A stretch of DNA of 64,000 bases, taken from contig NZ_CZQA01000008.1 of the NCBI RefSeq assembly GCF_001458735.1, forward strand, positions 186,001-250,000, in the 5' to 3' direction. This stretch comes from Candidatus Nitrospira nitrosa. Its GTDB lineage: Bacteria; Nitrospirota; Nitrospiria; Nitrospirales; Nitrospiraceae. The notes under the pieces are model-generated. The model worked only from the letters and a program-made list of their open reading frames with translations. It was not told the origin of the DNA and did not search any database. Positions 17,084-25,363 of the stretch are shown piece after piece. Numbering within the stretch: position 1 is the first letter of the stretch; each line of letters starts with the position of its first letter. A program made the position numbers and the translations under genes.

Positions 17084-17302
17084 TCAAAATGATCCGCCAC
17101 CGATGAAACTCATAATCTCCACCCGATCTCCGTCCTTGATCTGGCGCTGACCCAAAGCTGCACGATCCAGAATTTCGAGGTTCAGCTCCACCGCGACCCT
17201 TTCGGTCTTGATGTCCAACTCTGTCAATAAATCCGAGACCGTTGCCCCACTACGACAGGTCCGCGCTTCCCCGTTCACATGGATTTTAATGGCATTCTGC
17301 AT
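17084..17302 (-). CDS. thiS: Sulfur carrier protein ThiS with two extra C-terminal residues
   Basis: ThiS carries sulfur for thiazole formation as a C-terminal thiocarboxylate. The fold signature is present (KIHVNGEARTC, TVSDLLTEL, VAVELNLEILDR, GDRVEIMSFIGGG). Unlike the usual ThiS, which stops at Gly-Gly, this one reads GGGSF before the stop, so two residues would have to be removed before activation. ATG at 17302 gives a 72-residue protein and an AGGA site eight bases upstream; an ATG at 17311 is also in frame. A good -35/-10 pair places transcription start almost on the 17302 ATG. No TPP riboswitch pattern is seen upstream. Confidence 0.88.
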   Translation of the reverse strand: MQNAIKIHVNGEARTCRSGATVSDLLTELDIKTERVAVELNLEILDRAALGQRQIKDGDRVEIMSFIGGGSF

Positions 17303-17309
17303 GCCTCTC

Positions 17310-17339
17310 ATCCTATGGGACAGGAATTCACCTTGTCAA
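17310..17339 (-). promoter_or_regulatory. Candidate promoter of thiSGE
   Basis: A perfect TTGACA (-35, 17339-17334) lies 18 bases from TAGGAT (-10, 17315-17310). Transcription would start around 17302, at or next to the preferred thiS ATG, which would make the message leaderless or nearly so. If translation begins at 17311 instead, this promoter cannot be the right one. Confidence 0.4.
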
Positions 17340-17399
17340 TAAATGGGGCTTGCGCCGGTATCGGCGAAACCCGCACAATAGCCGGGTAAGAGTCTACCC

Positions 17400-17870
17400 A
17401 TGCAGGACAACAATCAGCATCTCGCGGCGATTTTTCGCTCAATGGCCGATCTGCTGTCGGCTCAGCGAGCGAACCCCTATCGCGTGCGGGCCTATCGACA
17501 TGCGGCGGAAGCGTTGCTTGCCCTTGAAGAAGATGTGGCAGTGGTGTCACAGCGCCAGGGGCTTGAAGAAATTGACGGGATCGGCACGGATTTAGCCAAA
17601 AAGATCGAGGAGTTTCTTGAGACCGGGAAGATCCGTTCCTACGAAGAGCTGAAAACTCCACTCCCCGAGGAGGTTAAGAGTTGGGCAACACTTCCGGGGC
17701 TGTCGGATTCACTCGTCTCGTACTTGTACTTCAGACTGAGTATCAAGACCTTGCCCGATCTGGCCCAACTCATCGAGTCTCACTTACTTCGAACTCTCCC
17801 GAGCTTCTCAGGATCAGAAGAAACGTTGTTACAGGCGGTCCAACAACGGATCCAAAATCCCGAGCATTAG
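17400..17870 (+). CDS. Helix-hairpin-helix protein like the PolX/Pol beta 8-kDa domain
   Basis: The 156-residue protein begins like the N-terminus of family X DNA polymerases: NQHLAAIFRSMADLLSAQRANPYRVRAYRHAAEALLAL, followed by the hairpin EEIDGIGTDLAKKIEEFLETG near residues 58-80. A second, weaker hairpin (ATLPGLSDSLV) lies near residue 100. The polymerase and PHP domains of PolX are absent, and nothing downstream restores them. It is a stand-alone DNA-binding HhH protein, possibly with lyase-type activity; the role is not known. It is convergent with ctpA and shares a hairpin terminator with it. Confidence 0.8.
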   Translation: MQDNNQHLAAIFRSMADLLSAQRANPYRVRAYRHAAEALLALEEDVAVVSQRQGLEEIDGIGTDLAKKIEEFLETGKIRSYEELKTPLPEEVKSWATLPGLSDSLVSYLYFRLSIKTLPDLAQLIESHLLRTLPSFSGSEETLLQAVQQRIQNPEH

Positions 17871-17897
17871 GAGGTTAAGACCCAGTTAAGACCCTTG

Positions 17898-17930
17898 CTG
17901 CCCTTCAACCTCCATGAGGCGGAAGGGCAG
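17898..17930. terminator. Hairpin terminator between convergent genes
   Basis: CTGCCCTTC and GAAGGGCAG form a 9-bp stem around an inner CCTC/GAGG stem. TCTTGTT follows on the plus strand. It lies between the HhH gene (+) and ctpA (-), so it probably stops transcription from both sides. Confidence 0.65.
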
Positions 17931-17947
17931 TCTTGTTACTATCCCCG

Positions 17948-19306
17948 CTATGACGCCTTGAGTTCCTTAAATACCTTCCAGCTCTTTAACAATTCTACCG
18001 CCTTCTGCAGCTGCACATCTTGATCAAGAGAAAGCTCCCCACCCGCTTCAGGCAAGGCTGGTGGAGGCGTCCCGTTCTTCGATCCTCCCTCGTCCGGAGA
18101 CTTCCCATTCTGTGGTGCGGCATCCTTCCCTGTCGGAGGCTTGACCGCTTTCGGCTCTGCTTCCTTGTCTCCAGATTTCCCTTCGGTCGCCTTGGCCACC
18201 ACTGGCCCAGACAGCTTCACCACAATATCGGGGGTAATCCCGGTCGACTGGATCGATCGACCTTTCGGCGTATAGTACTTCGCGGTCGTGAGGCGAAGTC
18301 CCGACCCATCTCCCAAAGCCAAGATGGTCTGGACCGATCCTTTTCCAAACGATGTCGTTCCCACCACGAGACCCCGGCCCCAATCTTGGAGCGCTCCAGC
18401 AACGATTTCCGATGCGCTCGCTGATCCCTCGTTCACAAGGATAATGACAGGAAGGTCCTCCAATTGATCTTTTGCCTTCGCAACCCATTCATCCTTCTTC
18501 CCTTCTCGGCTCTTGGTATAGACCACCAGCTTTCCCGTCGGCAGGAATTGCTCGGACACATCAACCGCCGCCGTCAGTAGCCCGCCTGGATTGTTCCGTA
18601 GGTCGAGGATCGCGCCCTGGACCTTCTGCTCCTTAAATTGCTTGATCGCTTTGGCCAAATCCCTCCCCGTGGCTTCTTGGAACTGGGTGAGCCGAACATA
18701 GCCGAGGTTATCGATCACCTTGGACTTTACACTTTCAATTTTGATGGTGTCCCGAACGAGGGTAAACACCAAGGGATCTGTCGCACCATCGCGTTGAATG
18801 GTCAGATTGACTTTACTCCCCTTCGGCCCCCGCATCTTCTGCACGGCATCCATCAACGTCAAATCTTTGGTCGGATCCTCATTGACCTTGGTGATGAAAT
18901 CCCCTGCCTTGATGCCGGCTCGATGAGCAGGGGTACCTTCGATCGGGGCAATCACCGCCAACCGATTATCCTTCACGCCGATTTGGATCCCGACTCCTCC
19001 AAATTCGCCTCTGGTTTCAACCTGCATCTCTTTGTACATCTCAGGCGTCATATAGGCAGAGTGCGGATCGAGCGTCGACAGCATCCCGCGAATAGCGCCT
19101 TGAATCAAATCTTTCGGTTTTGTCTCGTCGACATAGTGCTTCTGGACCTGGTTCAGCACTTCCGAGAAGGTCTTCAGCTCCTCATAGGTTTCGCTGGCAT
19201 GTCCGGTCCGCTCCCAACCCTTCCCGATGATGACGCCACCAAGCAGGGCGAGTGCAATCATCGGCCCGACCACCCAAGATTTTCGCCGCGGTTGCTGTTC
19301 CATCAT
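17948..19306 (-). CDS. ctpA: C-terminal processing peptidase CtpA (S41 family)
   Basis: CtpA-type proteases trim or degrade envelope proteins in the periplasm. The 452-residue product has a signal anchor (about residues 12-30), a PDZ domain (about 95-185, RGEFGGVGIQIG...IEGTPAHRAGIKAGD) and the S41 catalytic core. The Ser-Lys dyad is S297 in NEGSASASE and K322 in SFGKGSVQ. After the core comes a low-complexity Lys/Pro/Gly-rich linker (about residues 370-425) and a short helical end. It closes the ftsE-ftsX-envC group, 65 bases after envC, a common arrangement. Confidence 0.95.
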   Translation of the reverse strand: MMEQQPRRKSWVVGPMIALALLGGVIIGKGWERTGHASETYEELKTFSEVLNQVQKHYVDETKPKDLIQGAIRGMLSTLDPHSAYMTPEMYKEMQVETRGEFGGVGIQIGVKDNRLAVIAPIEGTPAHRAGIKAGDFITKVNEDPTKDLTLMDAVQKMRGPKGSKVNLTIQRDGATDPLVFTLVRDTIKIESVKSKVIDNLGYVRLTQFQEATGRDLAKAIKQFKEQKVQGAILDLRNNPGGLLTAAVDVSEQFLPTGKLVVYTKSREGKKDEWVAKAKDQLEDLPVIILVNEGSASASEIVAGALQDWGRGLVVGTTSFGKGSVQTILALGDGSGLRLTTAKYYTPKGRSIQSTGITPDIVVKLSGPVVAKATEGKSGDKEAEPKAVKPPTGKDAAPQNGKSPDEGGSKNGTPPPALPEAGGELSLDQDVQLQKAVELLKSWKVFKELKAS

Positions 19307-19371
19307 CTTTTCATCCCTTCTTTCTTACGCCATCGAACCATTCGGTCTGGAGGCGCGTTCACGACTTCCCT

Positions 19372-20553
19372 TTATTTCTTCGCCAGCCAGTGGAGCGGAT
19401 CGACCGGCTCAGCTCCCTCACGCAACTCAAAGTATAATGTATTTTCTCCTGTCATGCCCGTGTCTCCGGTTTCCCCAATCGACTGGCCTTCGACCACCTG
19501 CTCACCAACCTTGGCCAAAATCTTGGATGCATGGGCATACAGCGAGAAGAACCCGTTGGCATGATCCAGGATTATAACGAGTCCGTACCCTTTCAACCAG
19601 TCCGCATAAACAATGCTCCCGGGCATCACGGCATGAATCTGACTCCCCTCGGTCGTACGAATTTCGATCCCTTTGCGTTGGACATAGGTGTCAAAGGTGG
19701 GATGCTTCTGCCGCCCGAAGAACGACACCACCTGTCCTTCGGCCGGCCAGGGCAGTGCTCCTCGAACGCCACGTGGGAGCGATGCCGTCGTCGGCGGGCG
19801 CATGGCCACGGCCCGCCGACGCGATTCCAAGTCCTGCAGCAAATGATCCACCCGTGAGGCTGACCGTTCCAGCTCTTCGACCGCACGATGATAGGCATCT
19901 TTCTGATGTGTAATTTTCGTCAGATAGAGGGTTTTCTCTTTTTGAAGCACTCGAATGTCGGCAAGCTTCTTTTCGATGTTTTGCTTGAAAACCACCAGCC
20001 CATCTCGAGCGTCAGCCCGCTGGTGCTCAGCCTGCTCCATCCGTGCCATGTCGGCTCGAAAACCTCGAAGCAGCTCGTAGTCCTTCTGCGAGACAGCGGA
20101 GAGATACTGCCCGCGGCGTTGAAGATCTCCGTAGGAATCAGCGGTTAACAGCGCCTTCACATACCCGAACCGGCCTTCCATGTACTGCACGCGAAGCCGG
20201 GCCAAGATGGCCTCCCGTCGCGATTGGACACTGGTCCGCGTCACCACCAACTGTTCAGTAATCTCATTCAGCTCATGATCTTTTTGTCGCAGTTTTCTAT
20301 TGATATCCTGATGATCTTGTCGATGGTGGAGCAATCGTTCATCCAAGGATTGGAGTCCTTGTAGCACGGATTCCCTCTTTTTTTCGGCAGCTTCTTCCCG
20401 CTTCCGCTTTTCTTCAATTTTGTCTTTTAGTGCTTCAAGACGCTTTCGCTCACGCTGAATTTTTTCGGCGAGGGGATCCGTGGCTGCCTCAACGGGCATG
20501 ACCCACCCCCCGAGTGCCAGAAACCCGGCCAGCAGAAGGAGGGGGAGTCTCAT
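19372..20553 (-). CDS. envC: EnvC-like murein hydrolase activator
   Basis: EnvC binds the periplasmic loop of FtsX and switches on amidases that split septal peptidoglycan. This 393-residue protein has a signal peptide (about residues 1-23), a long coiled coil (about 25-250, rich in Lys, Glu, Arg and Gln) and a C-terminal LytM domain. The LytM zinc ligands are lost: the first motif reads KGIEIRTTEG and the HxH position reads LYFEL. It is therefore an activator rather than an enzyme, as in E. coli EnvC. It overlaps ftsX by four bases. Confidence 0.92.
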   Translation of the reverse strand: MRLPLLLLAGFLALGGWVMPVEAATDPLAEKIQRERKRLEALKDKIEEKRKREEAAEKKRESVLQGLQSLDERLLHHRQDHQDINRKLRQKDHELNEITEQLVVTRTSVQSRREAILARLRVQYMEGRFGYVKALLTADSYGDLQRRGQYLSAVSQKDYELLRGFRADMARMEQAEHQRADARDGLVVFKQNIEKKLADIRVLQKEKTLYLTKITHQKDAYHRAVEELERSASRVDHLLQDLESRRRAVAMRPPTTASLPRGVRGALPWPAEGQVVSFFGRQKHPTFDTYVQRKGIEIRTTEGSQIHAVMPGSIVYADWLKGYGLVIILDHANGFFSLYAHASKILAKVGEQVVEGQSIGETGDTGMTGENTLYFELREGAEPVDPLHWLAKK

Positions 20554-21449
20554 ACACGTCCTTCTCTAATGCGCAGTAGCGAGACCACACTGCCGGTAAA
20601 ACCCAGTGCCATTCCAGCGAGGACCAGTGCAAGACAAGCAGAGAGTGGGAAAAATGATATCAGCCCCTCCATTTCGCTGAAACGGCTGACGAACTGCACT
20701 TGTTGCCGGAACAGTTCGAACCCGACCTTGAGAATTCCCAGGGATAAGGCGCTGCCACACGCTCCCAGCACCGCCCCCTCGAGGAAGTACGGAACACGGA
20801 TGAAGGTGCCGGTGGCCCCGATCGAGCGAAGAATTTCGATCTCTTCTCGTCTGGTAAACAAAGTAAGCCTGATTGTATTCCCGATAATCGTCACCGCGGC
20901 GGCTGAGAGGAGGATCCCCACGCCGAGCGCTGCCAATTCAATATAGCCGATGAGCTCGGCCAACAGGCTGATCCATTGCTGATTATAGTCGACCTTTGCC
21001 ACTCCTCCCATGGTTTGAACTTGTTCCACCCATTCTTTAATGGCCTCGGGAGAGCGAGAGTTCTGAGCCAGCGTCACGACGAATGAGGCCGGGAGAGGAT
21101 TCTCGCCAAGCCCCTCGAGCAGATGAGAATCATCGGGGAATTGCGTACGGAACTCCGCCAAAGCCTGCTCCTTCGAGATATAGAGCACACTTCCTACCAT
21201 GTGATCGGACTTGAGCATCAGTTCAAGCTGCAGACGCCCATCTCGAGAGAGGCGGTCCTCCAAATACACCATAACCTTGACGTCTTCCTGAAGCCATCCC
21301 GCCGCATGCTGTAGATTCACATAGAGGAGGAGAAAGATTCCAACACAGGTCAACGTAAATGCCGTGGTCAAGATGGCAACGATGGTCGTCATGCGGTTCG
21401 TCCGCATGTTGGCCCAGGCCTCGCGAACCAGATAGAAGAGCCGCCTCAT
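20550..21449 (-). CDS. ftsX: Cell division ABC transporter permease FtsX
   Basis: FtsX is the membrane half of the FtsEX complex that couples ATP use in the cytoplasm to septal wall hydrolysis. The 299-residue protein has the family layout: a cytoplasmic N-terminus (FYLVREAWANMRTNR), one membrane helix (about 23-45), a periplasmic loop of about 110 residues, and three more helices (about 170-195, 220-245 and 265-290). The motif RREEIEILRSIGATGTFIR lies between helices 2 and 3. It overlaps both ftsE and envC by four bases, so the three are translated together. Confidence 0.95.
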   Translation of the reverse strand: MRRLFYLVREAWANMRTNRMTTIVAILTTAFTLTCVGIFLLLYVNLQHAAGWLQEDVKVMVYLEDRLSRDGRLQLELMLKSDHMVGSVLYISKEQALAEFRTQFPDDSHLLEGLGENPLPASFVVTLAQNSRSPEAIKEWVEQVQTMGGVAKVDYNQQWISLLAELIGYIELAALGVGILLSAAAVTIIGNTIRLTLFTRREEIEILRSIGATGTFIRVPYFLEGAVLGACGSALSLGILKVGFELFRQQVQFVSRFSEMEGLISFFPLSACLALVLAGMALGFTGSVVSLLRIREGRV

Positions 21450-22135
21450 ACGCCGACCCGGTCAGGCATCGCCCGTTCCGGGAGGACGACGCCTTGCATC
21501 AAGCTGATCACTCGGCAATTCACTTGACGCATGACATGATGATTATGCGTCGCCACAACCACCGTGGTACCCCTGGCATTGATCAGTTTAAACAGCTCGA
21601 TGATCTCACCCGTGAGTTCGGGATCAAGATTGCCCGTCGGCTCATCCGCCAACAGAACGACCGGTCCGTTCACGATCGCCCGAGCGATACACACTCGCTG
21701 TTGCTCTCCCGTGGACAGACTACTGGGGGACTGGTCACGCTTATGCTCAACGCCGACTGCTCGCAACGCTTCCGTGACCTTACGTCGAATATCTTTTTCT
21801 GAGACACCCTGCACGATTAGCGGGAGTGCCACATTGTCAAATACTGATTTCTTCGGCAGCAAGCGGAAGTCTTGAAAGACCGAGCCCACCTTCCGTCGCA
21901 GGTATGGGATCTCAGACCGTTTCAGTTTCGTGACATTCTTACCTTGAACAAAAAGCTGTCCCTCATCCGGTTGCTCCTCCCCGATCAGCATACGTAGGAT
22001 CGTCGATTTTCCCGATCCACTGGGGCCCATGAGCAGCACGAACTCTCCCTTCTCGATCTCGATCATGACGTCGGAGAGCGCGGGTCTTCGGTCGTACCAT
22101 TTCGAGACATGGATGAGCTGAATCATCGCGTCCAC
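21446..22135 (-). CDS. ftsE: Cell division ATP-binding protein FtsE
   Basis: FtsE is the ATPase of the FtsEX complex. The 229-residue ABC protein has Walker A GPSGSGKST, a Q-loop in VFQDFRLLP, the signature LSTGEQQRV, Walker B VVLLADEPTGNLD and the H-loop VVATHNHHVM. It starts with GTG at 22135, supported by GAGAGGGG five bases upstream. The gene overlaps ftsX by four bases and follows yraN by about 30 bases. Confidence 0.95.
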   Translation of the reverse strand: MDAMIQLIHVSKWYDRRPALSDVMIEIEKGEFVLLMGPSGSGKSTILRMLIGEEQPDEGQLFVQGKNVTKLKRSEIPYLRRKVGSVFQDFRLLPKKSVFDNVALPLIVQGVSEKDIRRKVTEALRAVGVEHKRDQSPSSLSTGEQQRVCIARAIVNGPVVLLADEPTGNLDPELTGEIIELFKLINARGTTVVVATHNHHVMRQVNCRVISLMQGVVLPERAMPDRVGV

Positions 22136-22165
22136 GAAGACCCCTCTCGATAGAGATGAGACCTG

Positions 22166-22546
22166 TCACAACTCGGTGACATCGAACGCATTGGAGATGT
22201 GTTCAATCTGCCCCGGGGCCGATGGCTTTCCTTGAACCAAGACAACATCGAATCGACAGAGCTTATCAGACCAGTGCCGCTGCGCCAGATACTGCGCGGC
22301 CAGCTTCGACAGTTTCGCCTGCTTACGGCGATCCACTGCCGACAGTGCGCCTCCAAACGCCTCAGTGCTCCTACCCTTGACCTCGACAAAGACGACGACC
22401 CCCTGATCATCTGCGACGAGGTCCAATTCACCGATTGAGAGCCGCACATTTCGGTCAAGGATACGATACCCCTTCGCGATCAAGAACTGCTCCGCCCTCA
22501 TCTCGCTGACCTGGCCGAACTGGTGACGCGGATCTGCAGCGTACAT
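22166..22546 (-). CDS. yraN: YraN/UPF0102 endonuclease-like protein
   Basis: UPF0102 proteins share the Holliday-junction-resolvase type nuclease fold. The core motifs are present: GQVSEMRAEQFLIAKGYRIL, the catalytic-type E and D in IGELDLVADD, and VFVEVKGRS (ExK) near residue 65. The substrate is not established. ATG at 22546 (126 residues) is preferred over an upstream start at 22606, because the longer version would overlap rnhB and lacks family support. It starts four bases after the rnhB stop, a frequent gene pair. Confidence 0.9.
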   Translation of the reverse strand: MYAADPRHQFGQVSEMRAEQFLIAKGYRILDRNVRLSIGELDLVADDQGVVVFVEVKGRSTEAFGGALSAVDRRKQAKLSKLAAQYLAQRHWSDKLCRFDVVLVQGKPSAPGQIEHISNAFDVTEL

Positions 22547-22550
22547 GGGA

Positions 22551-23213
22551 TTATGCCTCGGATAACGTGGGACCCGTCGGATGAACCTCCCCCATCTTCC
22601 TGGCACTCATGGCAAGTTTGACTGGAGCAAAACTTCGACGGTGGATGGAACAAGGGCCGTGGTGCGCAAGCCGTTCCAGGTGTTCCGCCGTCCCATACCC
22701 CTTGTGTGAGAGGAACCCGTACTCCGGGAACGTGTCATGATAGCGTGCCATCAACCGATCTCTCGTGACCTTGGCCACGATAGAGGCAGCAGCAATCGAG
22801 ATGGATAAGGAATCTCCTTTGATGATCGGCCGTGCTGGAATGCTGACACCGGGTAGGCTCACAGCATCGATGAGCACATAATCAGGTAACGGGACCAGCT
22901 GTTCGAGAGCCCGTCGCATGGCAAGCCGGGTGGCCTCAAGAATATTCAACCGGTCGATTTCTGCAACGTCGGCCCATCCGATTCCCATTCCCACCGCTTG
23001 CTCGCGGATCGTGATGTAGAACCGTTCCCGTTCACGCTCTGACAGTTGCTTCGAATCGTTCACCCCGGCAAGCCGACTGCGTACAGGAAGGATCACTGCA
23101 GCCGCCACCACGGGTCCCGCCAATGGACCACGCCCTACTTCATCAATCCCAGCGATACGGCGATATCCACAGAGTCGGGCTGCTCGTTCAAACTCATCAG
23201 TAGGTCCCATCAA
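22551..23213 (-). CDS. rnhB: Ribonuclease HII
   Basis: RNase HII cuts RNA in RNA-DNA hybrids and starts removal of single ribonucleotides from DNA. The 220-residue protein contains the first acidic pair D24-E25 in GIDEVGRGPLAGPV, the aspartate in DYVLIDAVSLPG, KGDSLSISIAAASIVAKVTRD and the late YGFLSHKGYGT motif with its active-site tyrosine region. The C-terminus has a short extension beyond HRRSFAPVK. It lies between rplS and yraN, the standard order in many bacteria. Confidence 0.95.
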   Translation of the reverse strand: MMGPTDEFERAARLCGYRRIAGIDEVGRGPLAGPVVAAAVILPVRSRLAGVNDSKQLSERERERFYITIREQAVGMGIGWADVAEIDRLNILEATRLAMRRALEQLVPLPDYVLIDAVSLPGVSIPARPIIKGDSLSISIAAASIVAKVTRDRLMARYHDTFPEYGFLSHKGYGTAEHLERLAHHGPCSIHRRSFAPVKLAMSARKMGEVHPTGPTLSEA

Positions 23214-23276
23214 TCGCTCTCTACCGACGATCCTGCCGATCGGCCAGCCATGATGGAACGCCTGCGTAGAGCTGAC

Positions 23277-23681
23277 CTACGCCGTAACCGCTCCTTCTTC
23301 GGATACCGCAGGCTGGGCAGAAGATTTGCTCTCTCCAACAAACTCCCGCTCCTCAACTTTGGCAAACCGCCCTTTCTTGCCGCGGAGATAGTACAGCTTG
23401 GCACGTCGAACGCGCCCCTGGCGCACGACATCGATCTTCGACACAATCGGAGAGTGCACGGGGAAAATCCGCTCGACACCCACGCCGTACGAGAGTTTCC
23501 TGACCGTGAACATTTCGGTGTTCAAGCTGCCCTTACGGGCGATGACCGTCCCTTCATACACCTGAATACGTTCCTTCTCGCCTTCCACGACTTTGACATG
23601 GACACGTACGGTGTCTCCTATCTCGAAGTGCGGAACCGACTTTTTCGTCAATGATCGCTGAATTCGCTCCAACTGATTCAT
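23277..23681 (-). CDS. rplS: Ribosomal protein bL19
   Basis: bL19 sits at the interface of the two ribosomal subunits. The first 110 residues match the family closely ([57 protein letters not shown]). A tail of about 20 residues rich in Ser, Ala and Glu follows. It starts four bases after the trmD stop and belongs to the rpsP-rimM-trmD-rplS operon. Confidence 0.97.
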   Translation of the reverse strand: MNQLERIQRSLTKKSVPHFEIGDTVRVHVKVVEGEKERIQVYEGTVIARKGSLNTEMFTVRKLSYGVGVERIFPVHSPIVSKIDVVRQGRVRRAKLYYLRGKKGRFAKVEEREFVGESKSSAQPAVSEEGAVTA

Positions 23682-23685
23682 GTCC

Positions 23686-24471
23686 TCAACCCTCCTCCTC
23701 GCATAATAACGGGGCCGTCAACAGGCCTTCATTCATCAACTCATCCAACAATTGTCGATCTTCTTTCGTAAACGTCCGATCCCGCAGCAAATCAGGGCGT
23801 CTGAGATACGTGCTACGCAAGGCCTGTTTGCGACGCCACAAGCGAATGGCCTCATGATGACCAGACAACAAGACCTCCGGCACCGTGATACCGTTGATCT
23901 CCGCCGGTCTCGTGTACTGTGGATACTCTAAGAGCGACTCAGAAAATGACTCATCGACGGCAGAACTTGGATCGCCCAACACGCCAGGAACGAGCCTTGT
24001 CGTGGCATCGATCAACACTAACGCCGGCAGTTCACCTCCCGTAAGCACATAATCTCCGAGTGAAATCTCTTCAGGCGCCAGAGCGAGACGGACACGCTCA
24101 TCCACACCCTCATAGTGGCCACACAGAATCACCATCCGACGAGACTCGGTCGCCAACTCTTGCGCATATAACTGTGTCAACGGGCGCCCATGAGGAGTCG
24201 GAAACAGCACCCGAATCTCTTCTCCTTGCGACTGAGCCTCTCTCCGCACTGCGGAAACCGCCTGGAGAATCGGTTCGGCTTTCATGACCATCCCCGCACC
24301 ACCTCCGTACGGCATATCGTCGACGACTTTGTGGCGATCCGCTGTAAAGTCGCGCAGATTGTGCACCCGCACGGTGAGAAGTCCCTTCTCCTGGCCACGC
24401 TTGAGCATGCTCTGCGCCAAAACCGGCGCAAACATACCTGGGAACAATGTCAGGACATCGAACCGTATCAT
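23686..24471 (-). CDS. trmD: tRNA (guanine-N1)-methyltransferase TrmD
   Basis: TrmD methylates G37 of tRNAs with S-adenosylmethionine and prevents frameshifting. The 261-residue protein has the SPOUT trefoil-knot motifs: [14 protein letters not shown] near residue 55, [12 protein letters not shown] near 112, and [20 protein letters not shown] near 135, which form the SAM pocket. The C-terminal domain is complete. It starts three bases after the rimM stop. Confidence 0.97.
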   Translation of the reverse strand: MIRFDVLTLFPGMFAPVLAQSMLKRGQEKGLLTVRVHNLRDFTADRHKVVDDMPYGGGAGMVMKAEPILQAVSAVRREAQSQGEEIRVLFPTPHGRPLTQLYAQELATESRRMVILCGHYEGVDERVRLALAPEEISLGDYVLTGGELPALVLIDATTRLVPGVLGDPSSAVDESFSESLLEYPQYTRPAEINGITVPEVLLSGHHEAIRLWRRKQALRSTYLRRPDLLRDRTFTKEDRQLLDELMNEGLLTAPLLCEEEG

Positions 24472-24473
24472 GG

Positions 24474-24992
24474 CTAATCACCAAGCCCGTCGATCAACCG
24501 CACCGTCATGATTCGAGCGATCAGATCAACCGCAAGCACGAATTCTTTTGCCGCCGGGATCAAGACCTCTTTACTTCCATCGCGAACAACGATCAGCGAA
24601 TTGCCTGGCAATTCCCATATCGCCTCCACCGTACCAAGCAGCTCCCCTGACTCCGTCTGGACGGCGAGCCCCACCAAATCGCACTCATAGTACTGCCCCG
24701 ATGGAAGCTCAGGGATAGCCCCGCGAACTGTCTGAATCAATCCCCCACGCCAAAGGCCTGCTTCTTCTGGTGTGGTGAAGGCGGACAAGCCAAGGATAAA
24801 GCTCGTTCCCGCTCGCCTCACATGGGTCACGCCGGTTTCCAGCGTCCGTCCGTTTGTGGCCAGAAGGCTGACATGCGTCAACCCCTCCAGTCGACCTGGG
24901 ACATCGGAGAGGGAGCGAACCTTGACCTCTCCACGAACACCAAACGGCCGCTCGATCCGTCCCACTGTGACGGTTTCCGGTTGACTCACCAT
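24474..24992 (-). CDS. rimM: Ribosome maturation factor RimM
   Basis: RimM helps assemble the 30S head by binding uS19. ATG at 24992 gives a 172-residue protein starting MVSQPETVTVGRIERPFGVRGEVKV, the family N-terminus. Longer frames running back into rpsP produce only a repetitive shadow of the S16 tail. The C-terminal PRC-barrel part is visible (GQYYECDLVGLAVQTESGELLGTV, VLIPAAKEFVLAVDL). It begins seven bases after the rpsP stop. Confidence 0.95.
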   Translation of the reverse strand: MVSQPETVTVGRIERPFGVRGEVKVRSLSDVPGRLEGLTHVSLLATNGRTLETGVTHVRRAGTSFILGLSAFTTPEEAGLWRGGLIQTVRGAIPELPSGQYYECDLVGLAVQTESGELLGTVEAIWELPGNSLIVVRDGSKEVLIPAAKEFVLAVDLIARIMTVRLIDGLGD

Positions 24993-24999
24993 CCCACGG

Positions 25000-25323
25000 T
25001 CAAGCTTTTGCTGAAGCCTTCTTCTGAGTGGACTTTTCAGCCGGAGCCTTCTCCTTTGCGGACTTTTCAGCCTCAAACTGCTTCCAGACCCCCGCACGAC
25101 GCAGCAATGTCCGCACGGTTACCGTCGGTTGAGCCCCTTGGTGAAGCCACGTCAGCACCCGCTCCTGCTTGAGTTCCGGCACGCCAGCTTCTTTCAGCGG
25201 GTCGAAAATTCCAAGAATTTCGATGAAGCGGCCATCGCGTGCTTTCCGCGAGTCTGCCGCCACCACCCGATACATCGGTCGTTTATGTCGTCCTGTGCGA
25301 GCGAGCCTTAAATGTACAGCCAC
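25000..25323 (-). CDS. rpsP: Ribosomal protein bS16
   Basis: bS16 is a 30S assembly protein. The first 85 residues match the family (VHLRLARTGRHKRPMYRVVAADSRKARDGRFIE, LGIFDPLKE). The C-terminal tail of about 25 residues is a low-complexity Lys/Ala/Glu stretch. The start is GTG with a strong AAAGGAGG site. It is the first gene of the ribosomal operon, 40 bases after ffh. Confidence 0.96.
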   Translation of the reverse strand: MAVHLRLARTGRHKRPMYRVVAADSRKARDGRFIEILGIFDPLKEAGVPELKQERVLTWLHQGAQPTVTVRTLLRRAGVWKQFEAEKSAKEKAPAEKSTQKKASAKA

Positions 25324-25363
25324 AACAATCCTCCTTTACCCTGGTTCAAGTCTTCTGAATCGA

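Noticed and set aside
17303-17399. TPP riboswitch upstream of thiS
   Set aside because: The spacer is too short and lacks the conserved CTGAGA and ACCTGA boxes.
24993-25097. N-terminal extension of RimM
   Set aside because: The extension reads the rpsP tail in a shifted frame as a Ser/Pro/Arg repeat and has no counterpart in RimM proteins.
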